From positions 1-64,000 of the forward strand of contig JBDWUA010000008.1 in the NCBI GenBank assembly GCA_039984715.1: 64,000 nucleotides of DNA, written 5' to 3'. The DNA is from JABSSA01 sp039984715 (GTDB taxonomy: Bacteria; Pseudomonadota; Alphaproteobacteria; Rhodobacterales; Rhodobacteraceae). The position numbers and the translations under genes were made by a program. The notes below the pieces were generated by a model. The model saw only the letters and a list, made by a program, of their open reading frames with translations, ran no database searches and had not been told where the DNA came from. Of this stretch, positions 32,683-41,627 are shown piece after piece (the stretch's first letter is position 1; each line of letters begins with the position of its first letter).

Positions 32683-33033
32683 AAACGGATGACGCTATGG
32701 TCCGGAACAAATGAGCCGCCTCGTTCGGGGGTGTCAGTAAATCGTTCCAGCAAGGTTAGTGTTAGATGCATAATGCCGGCATTTCTTCACAGCCTCCATT
32801 CTGGCTGATCGCGGTATTCAAATACCAAAGTCACAAAGTAGACATTCGCAGCAAATAGATTTTATGTCCGTTTGGCGGACGAAACCGACCTTCATGTGGA
32901 TCCTGCAAAGGCCTGCTTCTCAATTGGTCTGGACTGGTCGATATCTAACTCTGATGCTGTCTTAGAGATGACAGAACAATCATTTTCGAAAATGCACCTG
33001 TGACGTCACTTCAATAAAGCATCGGGCATTTGT
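32683..33033. other. Gap with a degenerate copy of the dispersed repeat
   Basis: Around 32838-32900 the sequence GACATTCGCAGCAAATAG, followed by TTATGTCCGTTTGGCGGAC and ACCGACCTTCATG, resembles the spacer and flank of copy B (30905-31050). I see nothing else in this stretch. Confidence 0.4.
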
Positions 33034-33918
33034 TCAATCGGTCAAAGCGTCGGTCAGCTGCTTGGTTAAATACCGCATGACAAGACGAATTCTATGTAGG
33101 TTTCGTTGTTCGTGTAGACACCCGATAAACAAGCGGTAGGGATTTTCTGAAATGTCATCCGAACAGGAGGTCAGACGGCAATCACCGTCCCCCAGAAATC
33201 TAGGAAGAATACCTGCACCGCCTCCGGCTAAGATGATTTCACGTGTTGGCAAAACACCGTCGATAGCTGCAATACTGACGGTGTCTGGGTGATCGCGCCT
33301 TAAAAACTGCGGCATGTCGGTTTCTCCGGCTCGTGGCCAAAAGATACGCAGTGGACCAGTTTCATCCGCGCGCCGGTACAGTGCAAAACGGACTTGACCA
33401 AGATCCCTTGTGTACATTTTTTCAGGCGGGATACGTCCGATCCTAATAACGACGTCGGCCTCATATTTAGACAAATCAACAAATCTGTTCGACGTTGCAA
33501 ATTCCAAAAATACTTCAGGGTGATCATAGACAAAATCACAAAGCTGCGGGGCAAAACCGACGAGCACGTGTTCAGAAAGCGCAATTCGTACTTTGCCGTG
33601 TTTAAATCGTTGTTCGCTCTCATTCGGATTGAGATGACTAAGTTCTTGCTCTGCTCGCTCTGCTGCCGACAGAATACGTCGCCCTGCGTCAGTTGCCACA
33701 AGCTTGCCAGAAATGCGTTCAAACAATTGGGTCTCAAGTTGCGCCTCAAGCCTCTCCAAACGTCGCGCGACGGTGGTTCGATCCACTCCTAATGCTTCTG
33801 CGGCAGCCGCGAGCGACTTGCGTCTCATCAACGCGAGCAAGATTGGGATATCGGCCCATGGCAACTCTGATTGTGCATTTTCGCCCATAGCCGTGCAGTA
33901 TCTCGCGTTGTTTGGCAT
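33034..33918 (-). CDS. LysR-family transcriptional regulator
   Basis: A 294-residue regulator; an internal ATG at 33888 (MGENAQSELPW) is an alternative start. The N-terminal helix-turn-helix reads ADIPILLALMRRKSLAAAAE, then LGVDRTTVARRLERLEAQLE. The C-terminal periplasmic-binding-like domain contains VRIALSEHVLVGFAPQL, YEADVVIRIGRIPPEKMYTR and the dimer-interface end. This VDRTTVxRRL type is common beside small exported DUF proteins. It is divergent from the DUF1330 gene at 33978 (59-bp gap), its likely target. Confidence 0.88.
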   Translation of the reverse strand: MPNNARYCTAMGENAQSELPWADIPILLALMRRKSLAAAAEALGVDRTTVARRLERLEAQLETQLFERISGKLVATDAGRRILSAAERAEQELSHLNPNESEQRFKHGKVRIALSEHVLVGFAPQLCDFVYDHPEVFLEFATSNRFVDLSKYEADVVIRIGRIPPEKMYTRDLGQVRFALYRRADETGPLRIFWPRAGETDMPQFLRRDHPDTVSIAAIDGVLPTREIILAGGGAGILPRFLGDGDCRLTSCSDDISENPYRLFIGCLHEQRNLHRIRLVMRYLTKQLTDALTD

Positions 33919-33977
33919 TTTTGCAGTATTTAGGCTGGCTTTATCGAAAATTCCACAGTCAGCAAAGGTAAAACACC

Positions 33978-34352
33978 ATGCGAAAGTTACTCACATCACT
34001 GACGTTTGCAGCCACCACATTCGCAACTGCAGCAGCCGCCGACCCAGTTTACATGATCGCACAAATCCAAATCGAGGATCAGGAAAAATACTTTAACGAA
34101 TATGGCACCGCCGTTTTCCCAATCGTGATGGGCACTGGGGCTAAGGTTTTGGTCGCGGCACCTGCGGTCAATGAGCTTGAGGGGGAATGGGCAGGCAACT
34201 GGACTGTGGTTATCGAATTCCCGTCCGAAGAAGCCGCGTTGGACGATTGGTATAATTCTGATGCCTACGCTGACGTCCGTGAACTGCGTTTCGCAACAAC
34301 ATCGGTCAATAATTTGGTTATCGCGCCTGGTTTTGTTCCGCCTACTCAGTAA
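33978..34352 (+). CDS. Exported DUF1330-domain protein
   Basis: A 124-residue protein with a signal peptide (MRKLLTSLTFAATTFATAAA) followed by a ferredoxin-like DUF1330 domain: VYMIAQIQIEDQEKYFNEYG, then NWTVVIEFPSEEAALDDWYN and YADVRELRFATTSVNNLVIA. Most DUF1330 proteins are cytosolic; here it is exported. The biochemical role is unknown. It is divergent from a LysR gene that may control it. A hairpin follows at 34382. Confidence 0.85.
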   Translation: MRKLLTSLTFAATTFATAAAADPVYMIAQIQIEDQEKYFNEYGTAVFPIVMGTGAKVLVAAPAVNELEGEWAGNWTVVIEFPSEEAALDDWYNSDAYADVRELRFATTSVNNLVIAPGFVPPTQ

Positions 34353-34381
34353 TCTTCAAACGCACTGACGTACCGACTCCC

Positions 34382-34410
34382 TTCGCCCCGGTCGTTATGG
34401 CTGGGGCGAA
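34382..34410. terminator. Hairpin between the DUF1330 gene and the galactosidase operon
   Basis: TTCGCCCC (34382-34389) and GGGGCGAA (34403-34410) form a perfect 8-bp stem with a 13-nt loop. It lies between two convergent genes. There is no U-run, so terminator function is only probable. Confidence 0.5.
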
Positions 34411-34539
34411 AATCTGGCGGGCGCAGCACGATAGTTTACCCACCACTGAAAGAGCCATGGCATACGTCAAGATCCCTATGCCCAACCCGAAGATTGGACA
34501 TGCGCCTATCCATTTCTCGAATACACAGACAACAATATG

Positions 34540-36447
34540 TCAGGTCAATTGCTCGAAAAGGAAGTCTGTGGCAGGTATGGAACGTCCCTCATATACAATC
34601 GGTTCTGCGGAATAATTGAACCAAAACCGTTCGCCAGCGGTCTCACGGACCCGCAAGTGCTGAGGTAAATCCAACGGGGTCAAACCTGCTTTTTCCGCAC
34701 AGATTTTTATCACCCGCTTAAGGGCAATTTGATCCCCCCAACCCGCCATGTAACTGACCGTGTCGGTCACACGAACAGCAACTGGCACGCCATCAGCAGA
34801 TGAAAGAATGTCGTCCGTGCCGCCTTCGATCACTTCCAAGTACCCCTGGATCATACCGCCGCCGGCCAACTTTACAGGAGTGTCCGGGCGCAAGCTTTCG
34901 ACATGCGTCACTTTCAGATCGCTGCCGGTCAGGTCTGGGGGCAAAGCAGACGGTATTTCAAAATCTAAATTGCGCGCACCACTGCGCGGACCAAGGATGG
35001 TTTGGCCCGGCGCGTCCATTAAGGCCTGTTTCAAAGGGTCATCCATGTGCATCAAACCCGGCGCACAAATCAACCCATAGCCGTCGAAGTCCCGCGTGCG
35101 GCTTGAAAAAATATCAACGGAAAACCCCAATGCGCGCAACGCTTTGTAATGATCAAAAACCAGATCAAAGTAGCTAAGCCCAGCACCATGCGGTTGAATG
35201 GTCCACGCCCAATCCGCATCGTAATCAAATATCAAGGCAACAGGGGCCTGAGCGTGTTGCACGTCGGGTGCCGATTGCAATTCCTTTGATACTTGTTTGG
35301 CCTCTTCCATGGCGGGCGCGTCTATACTGTCTGGGCGCAACAGACCTGCATGCATCTGTTCCTGTGCAAACGGGGCTTGGCGCCAACGGAAATAGCACAC
35401 AGCTTCAGCCCCATGTGCAAACGCTTCCCATGTCCAAAGCCGCACCATTCCCGGCAATGGCGCGGGGTTGTAAGGCGCCCAATTCACCGGACCGGGTTGT
35501 TGTTCCATAACCCACCAGCGATCACGCCCGACTGAACGGTAAAGGTCGTGGTGAAACGCTTGGAAATCCGGATCACCTTGACGGGCAAATGCCGCTTTGT
35601 GCGTGTCATCAGCTGCAATGCGATCTTCCAGAAACCCAAGCGGATAACTGTCCCAAGACGCGATATCTAAATCATCGCCAACATCAAAATGATCGAATTC
35701 CGTCACTCGACCCATGTAGTTATGCGTGATTGGCGCTTGGGAATGGGCGCGGATGATATCCACTTGGGCCTTGTTGAACGCAACAACTTGATCCGAGGAA
35801 AACCGCCGAAACGCCAATGCGTGTGCTGGGTTCACTTCGGTGACGGTCAAATTGGGCAAAGCAATCTGATCAAAGCGATGATATTCCATCGACCAAAAGA
35901 CATTGCCCCATGCGCGGTTCAATGTATCAATTTGCCCATATCGTTCCTGAAGCCAATTTTGGAAGGCAGAACGCGCAGCGTCAGAATAGCTTAGGACCGT
36001 ATCGTGACATCCGTATTCATTGTCCGTCTGCCACGCCGCGATATAGGGGTTGTCGCCATACCGCACGGCCATTTCCCTTACAATTTGGCATGATGCGTCC
36101 AGATAACCGGAATGGCTGAAACAGTAATGTCGCCGTGACCCAAATCCACGCGTTTTGCCTTCGGCATTCACAGCCAACATATCAGGATGGGCATCAACGA
36201 CCCAACGAGGTGGCGTTGCTGTTGGCGTGCCCAAAACAACCTTTAACCCTGCTTCACCCAGCGTTGATATGGCCCGATCTAACCATCCCCAGTCAAAATT
36301 GCCTGAGGTTCTTTCCAATCGAGACCAGGCGAATTCTCCGATCCGGACCCAGGTTAGTCCCATTTCTGCCATGCGGCGCGCGTCATCGGCCCAGACGTCT
36401 TCTGGCCAATGCTCAGGATAGTAACAAACCCCAAGTGTGCGTTTCAC
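34540..36447 (-). CDS. Beta-galactosidase, GH42
   Basis: A 635-residue retaining glycosidase. The N-terminus GVCYYPEHWPEDVWADDARR is the GH42 hallmark. The acid/base Glu144 lies in AAWQTDNEYGCHDT and the nucleophile Glu315 in WWVMEQQPGPVNW. A trimerisation domain (from about 390) and a beta-rich C-terminal domain follow, giving the normal length. No signal peptide, so it hydrolyses imported beta-galactosides in the cytosol. Its start overlaps the lactonase stop by 4 bp, and it is the last gene of the minus-strand galactoside operon. Confidence 0.93.
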   Translation of the reverse strand: MKRTLGVCYYPEHWPEDVWADDARRMAEMGLTWVRIGEFAWSRLERTSGNFDWGWLDRAISTLGEAGLKVVLGTPTATPPRWVVDAHPDMLAVNAEGKTRGFGSRRHYCFSHSGYLDASCQIVREMAVRYGDNPYIAAWQTDNEYGCHDTVLSYSDAARSAFQNWLQERYGQIDTLNRAWGNVFWSMEYHRFDQIALPNLTVTEVNPAHALAFRRFSSDQVVAFNKAQVDIIRAHSQAPITHNYMGRVTEFDHFDVGDDLDIASWDSYPLGFLEDRIAADDTHKAAFARQGDPDFQAFHHDLYRSVGRDRWWVMEQQPGPVNWAPYNPAPLPGMVRLWTWEAFAHGAEAVCYFRWRQAPFAQEQMHAGLLRPDSIDAPAMEEAKQVSKELQSAPDVQHAQAPVALIFDYDADWAWTIQPHGAGLSYFDLVFDHYKALRALGFSVDIFSSRTRDFDGYGLICAPGLMHMDDPLKQALMDAPGQTILGPRSGARNLDFEIPSALPPDLTGSDLKVTHVESLRPDTPVKLAGGGMIQGYLEVIEGGTDDILSSADGVPVAVRVTDTVSYMAGWGDQIALKRVIKICAEKAGLTPLDLPQHLRVRETAGERFWFNYSAEPIVYEGRSIPATDFLFEQLT

Positions 36448-37268
36448 AAGATCACCCGATGTTCTGTTTGCCCCGGAATATCGACATCTATTGAAAACGT
36501 TTTTCCGGCGTCGCGTTCGTCAACTCCGACCGCCGCCGATGTGCAATACAAAGTCTTTAAATCAGCTCCACCAAAGGCCGGGCATGTTGTTTGGCTTGCG
36601 GGTAGGTCAATCGTTTGCACACGTTTTCCCGCCTCATAACACGCCAAACGCCCTGCCCCCCAGTGCGCATTCCAAAGCCGTCCATGGCTGTCAACAACTG
36701 CCCCGTCAGGATTCAGTTCGTCCGCCCTAAGATCGATGTAAACCTCGGGATCACCTTGAGGCCATCCATCTGCCGTGGCCAACGCCTGTCTTTTGATTTG
36801 ACGATCAAACGTGTCGCAGAAATAGGCCCACAACCCATCGGGACTAAAACAAATGGCATTGCTTACAGTGATACCAGTAAACAACCTTCGTACCTCACCC
36901 CGGTAATAGCGATAGATCGCCCCGGCGCGTGGTTCAGCCGATTTGCCCATTGTCCCGATCCAAAACCCGCCGTAAGGATCAGCGCGACCATCATTGGACC
37001 GCGTGATTGGCATATCCGCTTCCAAAGCCGCCACATGGGTTTTGGCCTCGGTTTCCAGATTGAACTGAAAAAGCGCCGTTTCGGATGCAATCAACAAATG
37101 ATCTTGATCCAACCAGCCCGCAGCGCTGACATGTTCGTCGAATTGCCACATCTTGTCTTTGGACATCAGTTGATGGTTCAAAATGTCAAACCAGAACAAG
37201 GACTGTCGTTCAGGGTGCCAAAGCGGCCCTTCCCCCAACGCACATGCGCGGTCATCAAAAATGTTCAT
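36444..37268 (-). CDS. SMP-30/gluconolactonase-family sugar lactonase
   Basis: A 274-residue six-bladed beta-propeller. Metal-binding landmarks are ALGEGPLWHPERQSLFWFDI (Glu), ITRSNDGRADPYGGFWIGTM (Asn/Asp) and NPDGAVVDSHGRLWNAHWGA (Asp). In this locus it should hydrolyse galactonolactone formed by the dehydrogenase at 38739. It overlaps both neighbours by 4 bp, so it is translationally coupled with DgoA upstream and the beta-galactosidase downstream. Confidence 0.9.
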   Translation of the reverse strand: MNIFDDRACALGEGPLWHPERQSLFWFDILNHQLMSKDKMWQFDEHVSAAGWLDQDHLLIASETALFQFNLETEAKTHVAALEADMPITRSNDGRADPYGGFWIGTMGKSAEPRAGAIYRYYRGEVRRLFTGITVSNAICFSPDGLWAYFCDTFDRQIKRQALATADGWPQGDPEVYIDLRADELNPDGAVVDSHGRLWNAHWGAGRLACYEAGKRVQTIDLPASQTTCPAFGGADLKTLYCTSAAVGVDERDAGKTFSIDVDIPGQTEHRVIL

Positions 37269-37876
37269 TTCGATCCTTTAGCCTGGTCAAAAGCGGCGAC
37301 AATCTGCGATGCCTTTTGCGAAATATCCGCGATGCTCATCCCCGGTTTATAGATGGCCGAGCCGATCCCAAACCCAGTCGCACCGGCCGCAAACCAGTCC
37401 CCGAAATTATGCGGACCCGCGCCACCGACAGCATATACTTTAGCATCCGGCGGCAACACTGCGCGCAGCGCTTTCATCCCAATAGGCCCGGCCATTTCCG
37501 CCGGAAACATCTTGAGCGCGTCAGCCCCGGAATGAAGCGCCGAAAACGCTTCGGTCGGTGTGAAAATCCCCGGATAGCTTTCCATCCCGGCATCTTTCGT
37601 TGCGGCAATCACATTCAGATTACAGTTAGGCGACACCACCATTCGAGCGCCAATTTCAGCCAACCGTTCCACATCACTGGTGTGCAAAACTGTTCCAGCA
37701 CCGATCGTGGCGCGATCGCCAAATGCCTCTAACATTGCGGATATACTGTCGAACGGATCCGGCGAGTTTAAAGGGACCTCAATGTAATCGATCCCTGCGT
37801 CGATCAACACCCGCGTTGCGTCGACCGCTTCGGGCGGTGTTATTCCACGCAAAATCGCAATTATTTCACGGCTCAT
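37265..37876 (-). CDS. dgoA: 2-dehydro-3-deoxy-6-phosphogalactonate aldolase
   Basis: A 203-residue class I aldolase of the KDPG/KDPGal family. AILRGITPPEAVDATRVLID contains the phosphate/pyruvate loop. Glu33 in YIEVPLNSPDPFDSI is the general base, and Lys122 in SGADALKMFPAEMAG is the Schiff-base residue. The VPLNSP sequence (rather than VTLRT) is typical of the galactonate-type enzyme. It cleaves KDPGal to pyruvate and glyceraldehyde-3-phosphate, the last step of the De Ley-Doudoroff route. 4-bp overlaps on both sides. Confidence 0.92.
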   Translation of the reverse strand: MSREIIAILRGITPPEAVDATRVLIDAGIDYIEVPLNSPDPFDSISAMLEAFGDRATIGAGTVLHTSDVERLAEIGARMVVSPNCNLNVIAATKDAGMESYPGIFTPTEAFSALHSGADALKMFPAEMAGPIGMKALRAVLPPDAKVYAVGGAGPHNFGDWFAAGATGFGIGSAIYKPGMSIADISQKASQIVAAFDQAKGSK

Positions 37877-38742
37877 ATCAACTCCATCGCAGATTTCGCG
37901 GCAATCAATCCGCGCAAAGTCATTTCGTCGCCATCGGCTTGCAAGACTTGGATATGTTGTGCGCCCAATGCAGTGGCGTAAATCTTTGTCAGGTCAGCTT
38001 CGCCGACAATCGCAACCGCCTGCCCCAACCAATAGACCCGCGTTGCCGCCAGTTCTGCGCCAATCAGCGCGCCTGACAATCGTGCGCGCGCTTCACCAAC
38101 TTGAGCGTTGTTCAACAGGCCATGCGCGCGAATGTTGAACAACCGCACTGCCAACATTTCAGGCTTTGACATCGCATCATTGACTGCCGCACAAAACGCA
38201 TCCTCTGACCATGATGCATCAAGGGAATGTCGCAAAACGGACGCCGTCGACAAAAGTCCAAATAATTCGCCCGTCATGGCCGTGCGAAAGCTGACGATTT
38301 CCCCGGCGCTGACATGCACCCATTTTGTGTGCGTTCCCGGCAGACAAACCACACCATCAAAGTCGGGATGGGTAGCTAGAAACCCAGCAATCTGGGTTTC
38401 TTCGCCGCGCATGACATCCTCTGGATTAAGCTGGCGAATACCGGGCAAAATTCTAACATTCCCGACAACAGTCGCACGTGATGCATCAGGCGGGCGACAA
38501 GGCACAGTTTCATACGGCGCTTCCGCCCACCCTTGTCGTGATCCAACCATTCCGCATGCGATCACGGGCACGGTCACCGAACCAATCAAAGCTTCGAGAG
38601 CTGGTTCAAATTGATCCCGTTCAAGACCGACCATACCCGCGTCTGAATGCCGCTTTTCAATCGCGCGATTATCCGCACTCATGCGCCAAGCGCGCAGATG
38701 TGACGTTCCCCAATCCACTGCGATCCAAGCTGTTTCGTTCAT
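37873..38742 (-). CDS. dgoK: 2-dehydro-3-deoxygalactonokinase
   Basis: A 289-residue kinase of the DgoK family. ATP-binding AWIAVDWGTSHLRAWRMSAD opens the protein. VIACGMVGSRQGWAEAPYET, GEETQIAGFLATHPDFDGVV and CLPGTHTKWVHVSAGEIVSF are family landmarks. It phosphorylates 2-dehydro-3-deoxygalactonate for DgoA, encoded directly downstream with a 4-bp overlap. Normal length; no oddities. Confidence 0.93.
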   Translation of the reverse strand: MNETAWIAVDWGTSHLRAWRMSADNRAIEKRHSDAGMVGLERDQFEPALEALIGSVTVPVIACGMVGSRQGWAEAPYETVPCRPPDASRATVVGNVRILPGIRQLNPEDVMRGEETQIAGFLATHPDFDGVVCLPGTHTKWVHVSAGEIVSFRTAMTGELFGLLSTASVLRHSLDASWSEDAFCAAVNDAMSKPEMLAVRLFNIRAHGLLNNAQVGEARARLSGALIGAELAATRVYWLGQAVAIVGEADLTKIYATALGAQHIQVLQADGDEMTLRGLIAAKSAMELI

Positions 38743-39515
38743 CCTGTCACCGCTACGCCGCCGTCGACAACAACGGCTTGCCCGGTCATCATCCGACTTA
38801 TGTCCGAAGCCATAAACAAAACCGCGCCGACCACATCACGGGGTTTTAAATGGTCTTTCAAACATTGGCGATCCAGATGCGCGGCAAGGCCATCCGGCGT
38901 GGCCCATTGATCCAGTTGCTTTTGCGTCAACACCCAACCCGGAGCGATTGCATTTACCCGAATTTTGTCAGGTCCGTATTCACGCGCTAGGCTGCGGGTC
39001 ATACCATTAATTCCTGCATTGGCCGCTGTATATAAAGGATATCCTGCAGCCCCCATCATGTAACTGATCGAGGAAAAGTTGATAATCGCCCCCCCGCCCG
39101 CTTGGCGCATACCCTCAATGACGGCTTGGCAAGCAAACGCATACGCTTTGAGGTTAATCGCCAGCATCCAGTCAAAGAACTCTTCATCCATTTTGAGAAA
39201 ATCATGCCGTTTGTCATTGGCTGCATTGTTCACCAAACACGTGACAGGACCATGAGCCACCGCAGCCTGATCCAACGCACCGCGCAGCGCCGCGACATCT
39301 GTAACATCACACGGAATGAACAGCGGGCGTGTTCCAAATTTGGTTTCCATCTCATCGCAAAACGCCGCTGCATCCGAACGCTGAACAAAGGCGACCTTTG
39401 CACCTTGTTCAAGAAATCCTTCCGTCAGGGCGGCACCAATGCCTGAACCGCCACCGGTGATGAACACAGAGGCCCCTTCAAGGTCGTGAAACGTGGCGAT
39501 TTTAGTCATATTCAT
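38739..39515 (-). CDS. SDR-family sugar dehydrogenase (probable galactose 1-dehydrogenase)
   Basis: A 258-residue short-chain dehydrogenase. The cofactor motif is VFITGGGSGIGAALTEGFLE, the structural motif LVNNAANDKRHDF, the catalytic Ser in IINFSSISYMMG and the catalytic Tyr in YPLYTAANAGINGMTRSLAR. In the usual Y-x-x-x-K motif the Lys is Asn here (codon AAT), which is unusual for an active SDR. The C-terminal segment RMMTGQAVVVDGGVAVTG is standard. By context it oxidises D-galactose to the lactone. It lies between GH36 (27-bp gap) and dgoK (4-bp overlap). Whether it is active depends on compensation for the missing Lys. Confidence 0.82.
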   Translation of the reverse strand: MNMTKIATFHDLEGASVFITGGGSGIGAALTEGFLEQGAKVAFVQRSDAAAFCDEMETKFGTRPLFIPCDVTDVAALRGALDQAAVAHGPVTCLVNNAANDKRHDFLKMDEEFFDWMLAINLKAYAFACQAVIEGMRQAGGGAIINFSSISYMMGAAGYPLYTAANAGINGMTRSLAREYGPDKIRVNAIAPGWVLTQKQLDQWATPDGLAAHLDRQCLKDHLKPRDVVGAVLFMASDISRMMTGQAVVVDGGVAVTG

Positions 39516-39542
39516 ATTCCTGGCTGAGCACTGAGTGCGGTA

Positions 39543-41627
39543 TTAAACGAGGTTCCCTTGCAGGACCCACATGGTTTCAGGGAAGCTCCACGGCAGAGTA
39601 AGACCGTTGTTCATCAAATAGCTGCCGCTCACGACTATTGGGTCATTTTTCAACGCAATGGTGCCGCGTGACAGATGTGTTACGTCGTCTTTGTTGACCA
39701 ATTCAACCCGATATTTTGCATCTGGAACAAGTTGGGTCAAACGCAATGGGCGTGGGCTGATCTGGTCTGATGTCGTGGCTTTACCTGCAAAGACGACAAA
39801 TTGCGCACGGTCGTGGGACAGCTGTTGTTCGGCCAGTACAGCCGGATCGGCGCTATCTAATCGCAAGATATCGGCGTTCCGCATCCAATCGCGATTGCGT
39901 TTCCACCACGCTGTCACATCGCGCAGAACCTGCGTTTCGTCTTCTGTCAATTCGCGCGGGTCCATCTCAAAACCCATATGCCTTTGTGCCGCGACCCAAG
40001 CCCGGAACCGAATGTTCAAACTTCGCCCCGACGTGTGGCATTCACGCGGGCCGACGTGGCTGCCGGTCACGGCCATTGGTAAAAACAACGACGCAATGTG
40101 CTGAATTTTCAAACGTTCAACCGCGTCATTGCTGTCACTTAGCCACACACGTTGCGTGCGTTCCATAATTCCAAAATCGATGCGCCCCCCGCCCGACGCG
40201 CAGCTTTCAATTTCCACTTGCGGAAATTCGCGACGCAATCGATCCAGCAGCGCATATGTCCCACGGGTTTGCGCTGCATCCGGCATCGGCAGCACACGAT
40301 TATGGTCCCATTTCACATAGTCGATGTCATGGTCCGCCAAAATCGCACTTAGGCGTTCGAACAGGAACGATTGCACCGCGGGCAACGACATATCAAACGC
40401 CATTTGCTGACGCCCCAATATCTGATCTTCGTCCCCCAAAATCCAATCAGGATGCGCGCGGAAAACATCGCTGTCTTGATTGATCATCTCGGGCTCGAAC
40501 CACAAACCAAAGGTCATCCCCAAGGACGCCACATGGTCAATCAACGGCGCCAACCCATCGGGATATTTGCTAGGATCAACCAGCCAATCCCCTAATGAAC
40601 TGGTGTCATCATCGCGTTTGCCAAACCAGCCATCATCCAGAACAAACCGTTCTGCACCAAGGGATGCCACACGTTTGGCAATGTCCTTCAGAACATCCAG
40701 ATCATGATCAAAATAGACAGCTTCCCAGCAATTGTAATGCACAGGGCGCGGTCGGTTTGGGTCAGGAAACGTTACGATCCTGTCGCGCAAATGCCTTTGA
40801 AAAGCGACAGCACAGCCATTTAACCCATCATCGGAAAAGACGGCGTATACCTTGGCCGTTTGAAACCGCGTCGACGTTTCGGGTTCCGTTCCTGTTGCAT
40901 GGCCAAACTGAACCTGGCGTCGTCCATCCGGAAGCTCTTCGGCAACCATACGATGCCCGCCAGACCACCCATAATGAAGTGCATAGGCTTGTCCGGATGT
41001 ATTGGTCGCCCCGCGACATGGGATGATCAGACCCGGAAAATGCTCGTGCCCCGTGCGCCCCGTGCGGTTTTCCCGGCATCGCATACCCGTGGACCAAGGC
41101 GTTGTGTTCATTTGAAATTCGCAGCACCAACGACCCGCGAAATCGATCATTTCATCCGACAATTGTGGTGCTGGGAAAACGGGTGCTGAAAGCCAATGTA
41201 ACTGTATCGGGTCTTCGCTCTCCAACGTCGCGCTTGCTTCAATGATATGTGTGACAGGATCAATGGCAAAGCGCGCTTGATAGGTCAGCTTGTGCGTTTC
41301 ATCGACATAAGTCAGCATCAAGAAATTGTCGTCAGTTTCCGCATTTTCAAAAGAGAATTTTGGTGAAATTTGCGAGCCATCCTGTTGTCGGATGACAAGA
41401 CCGGGCTGACCCGGAAATGATCGTGACGCCTCGGGACAGATTGACAGTTCAGGGATTGCATCCAACATCCCCCCGGTCACATCAATCGCAGAAGCTTCAA
41501 ACAGGCTTGTCAGATCTTCGTCGTCAGGCAGGCGTGGTCCCCAATAGACAACCTCCGCCATACGGCCCCGATTGGACCCAAGCACCAAAGTCTGACGCCC
41601 GTCATCAAGACGCCAACTATTAATCAC
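39543..41627 (-). CDS. Alpha-galactosidase, GH36
   Basis: A 694-residue cytosolic glycosidase with a beta-sandwich N-terminal domain and a TIM barrel. The WEAVYFDHDLDVLKDIAKRV segment and FVLDDGWFGKRDDD identify GH36. The nucleophile Asp is in DIDYVKWDHNRVLP and the acid/base in VWLSDSNDAVERL. It releases galactose from raffinose-type or other alpha-galactosides. Its ATG overlaps the stop of the permease gene at 41624 by 4 bp, linking uptake to hydrolysis. Normal length. Confidence 0.93.
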   Translation of the reverse strand: MINSWRLDDGRQTLVLGSNRGRMAEVVYWGPRLPDDEDLTSLFEASAIDVTGGMLDAIPELSICPEASRSFPGQPGLVIRQQDGSQISPKFSFENAETDDNFLMLTYVDETHKLTYQARFAIDPVTHIIEASATLESEDPIQLHWLSAPVFPAPQLSDEMIDFAGRWCCEFQMNTTPWSTGMRCRENRTGRTGHEHFPGLIIPCRGATNTSGQAYALHYGWSGGHRMVAEELPDGRRQVQFGHATGTEPETSTRFQTAKVYAVFSDDGLNGCAVAFQRHLRDRIVTFPDPNRPRPVHYNCWEAVYFDHDLDVLKDIAKRVASLGAERFVLDDGWFGKRDDDTSSLGDWLVDPSKYPDGLAPLIDHVASLGMTFGLWFEPEMINQDSDVFRAHPDWILGDEDQILGRQQMAFDMSLPAVQSFLFERLSAILADHDIDYVKWDHNRVLPMPDAAQTRGTYALLDRLRREFPQVEIESCASGGGRIDFGIMERTQRVWLSDSNDAVERLKIQHIASLFLPMAVTGSHVGPRECHTSGRSLNIRFRAWVAAQRHMGFEMDPRELTEDETQVLRDVTAWWKRNRDWMRNADILRLDSADPAVLAEQQLSHDRAQFVVFAGKATTSDQISPRPLRLTQLVPDAKYRVELVNKDDVTHLSRGTIALKNDPIVVSGSYLMNNGLTLPWSFPETMWVLQGNLV

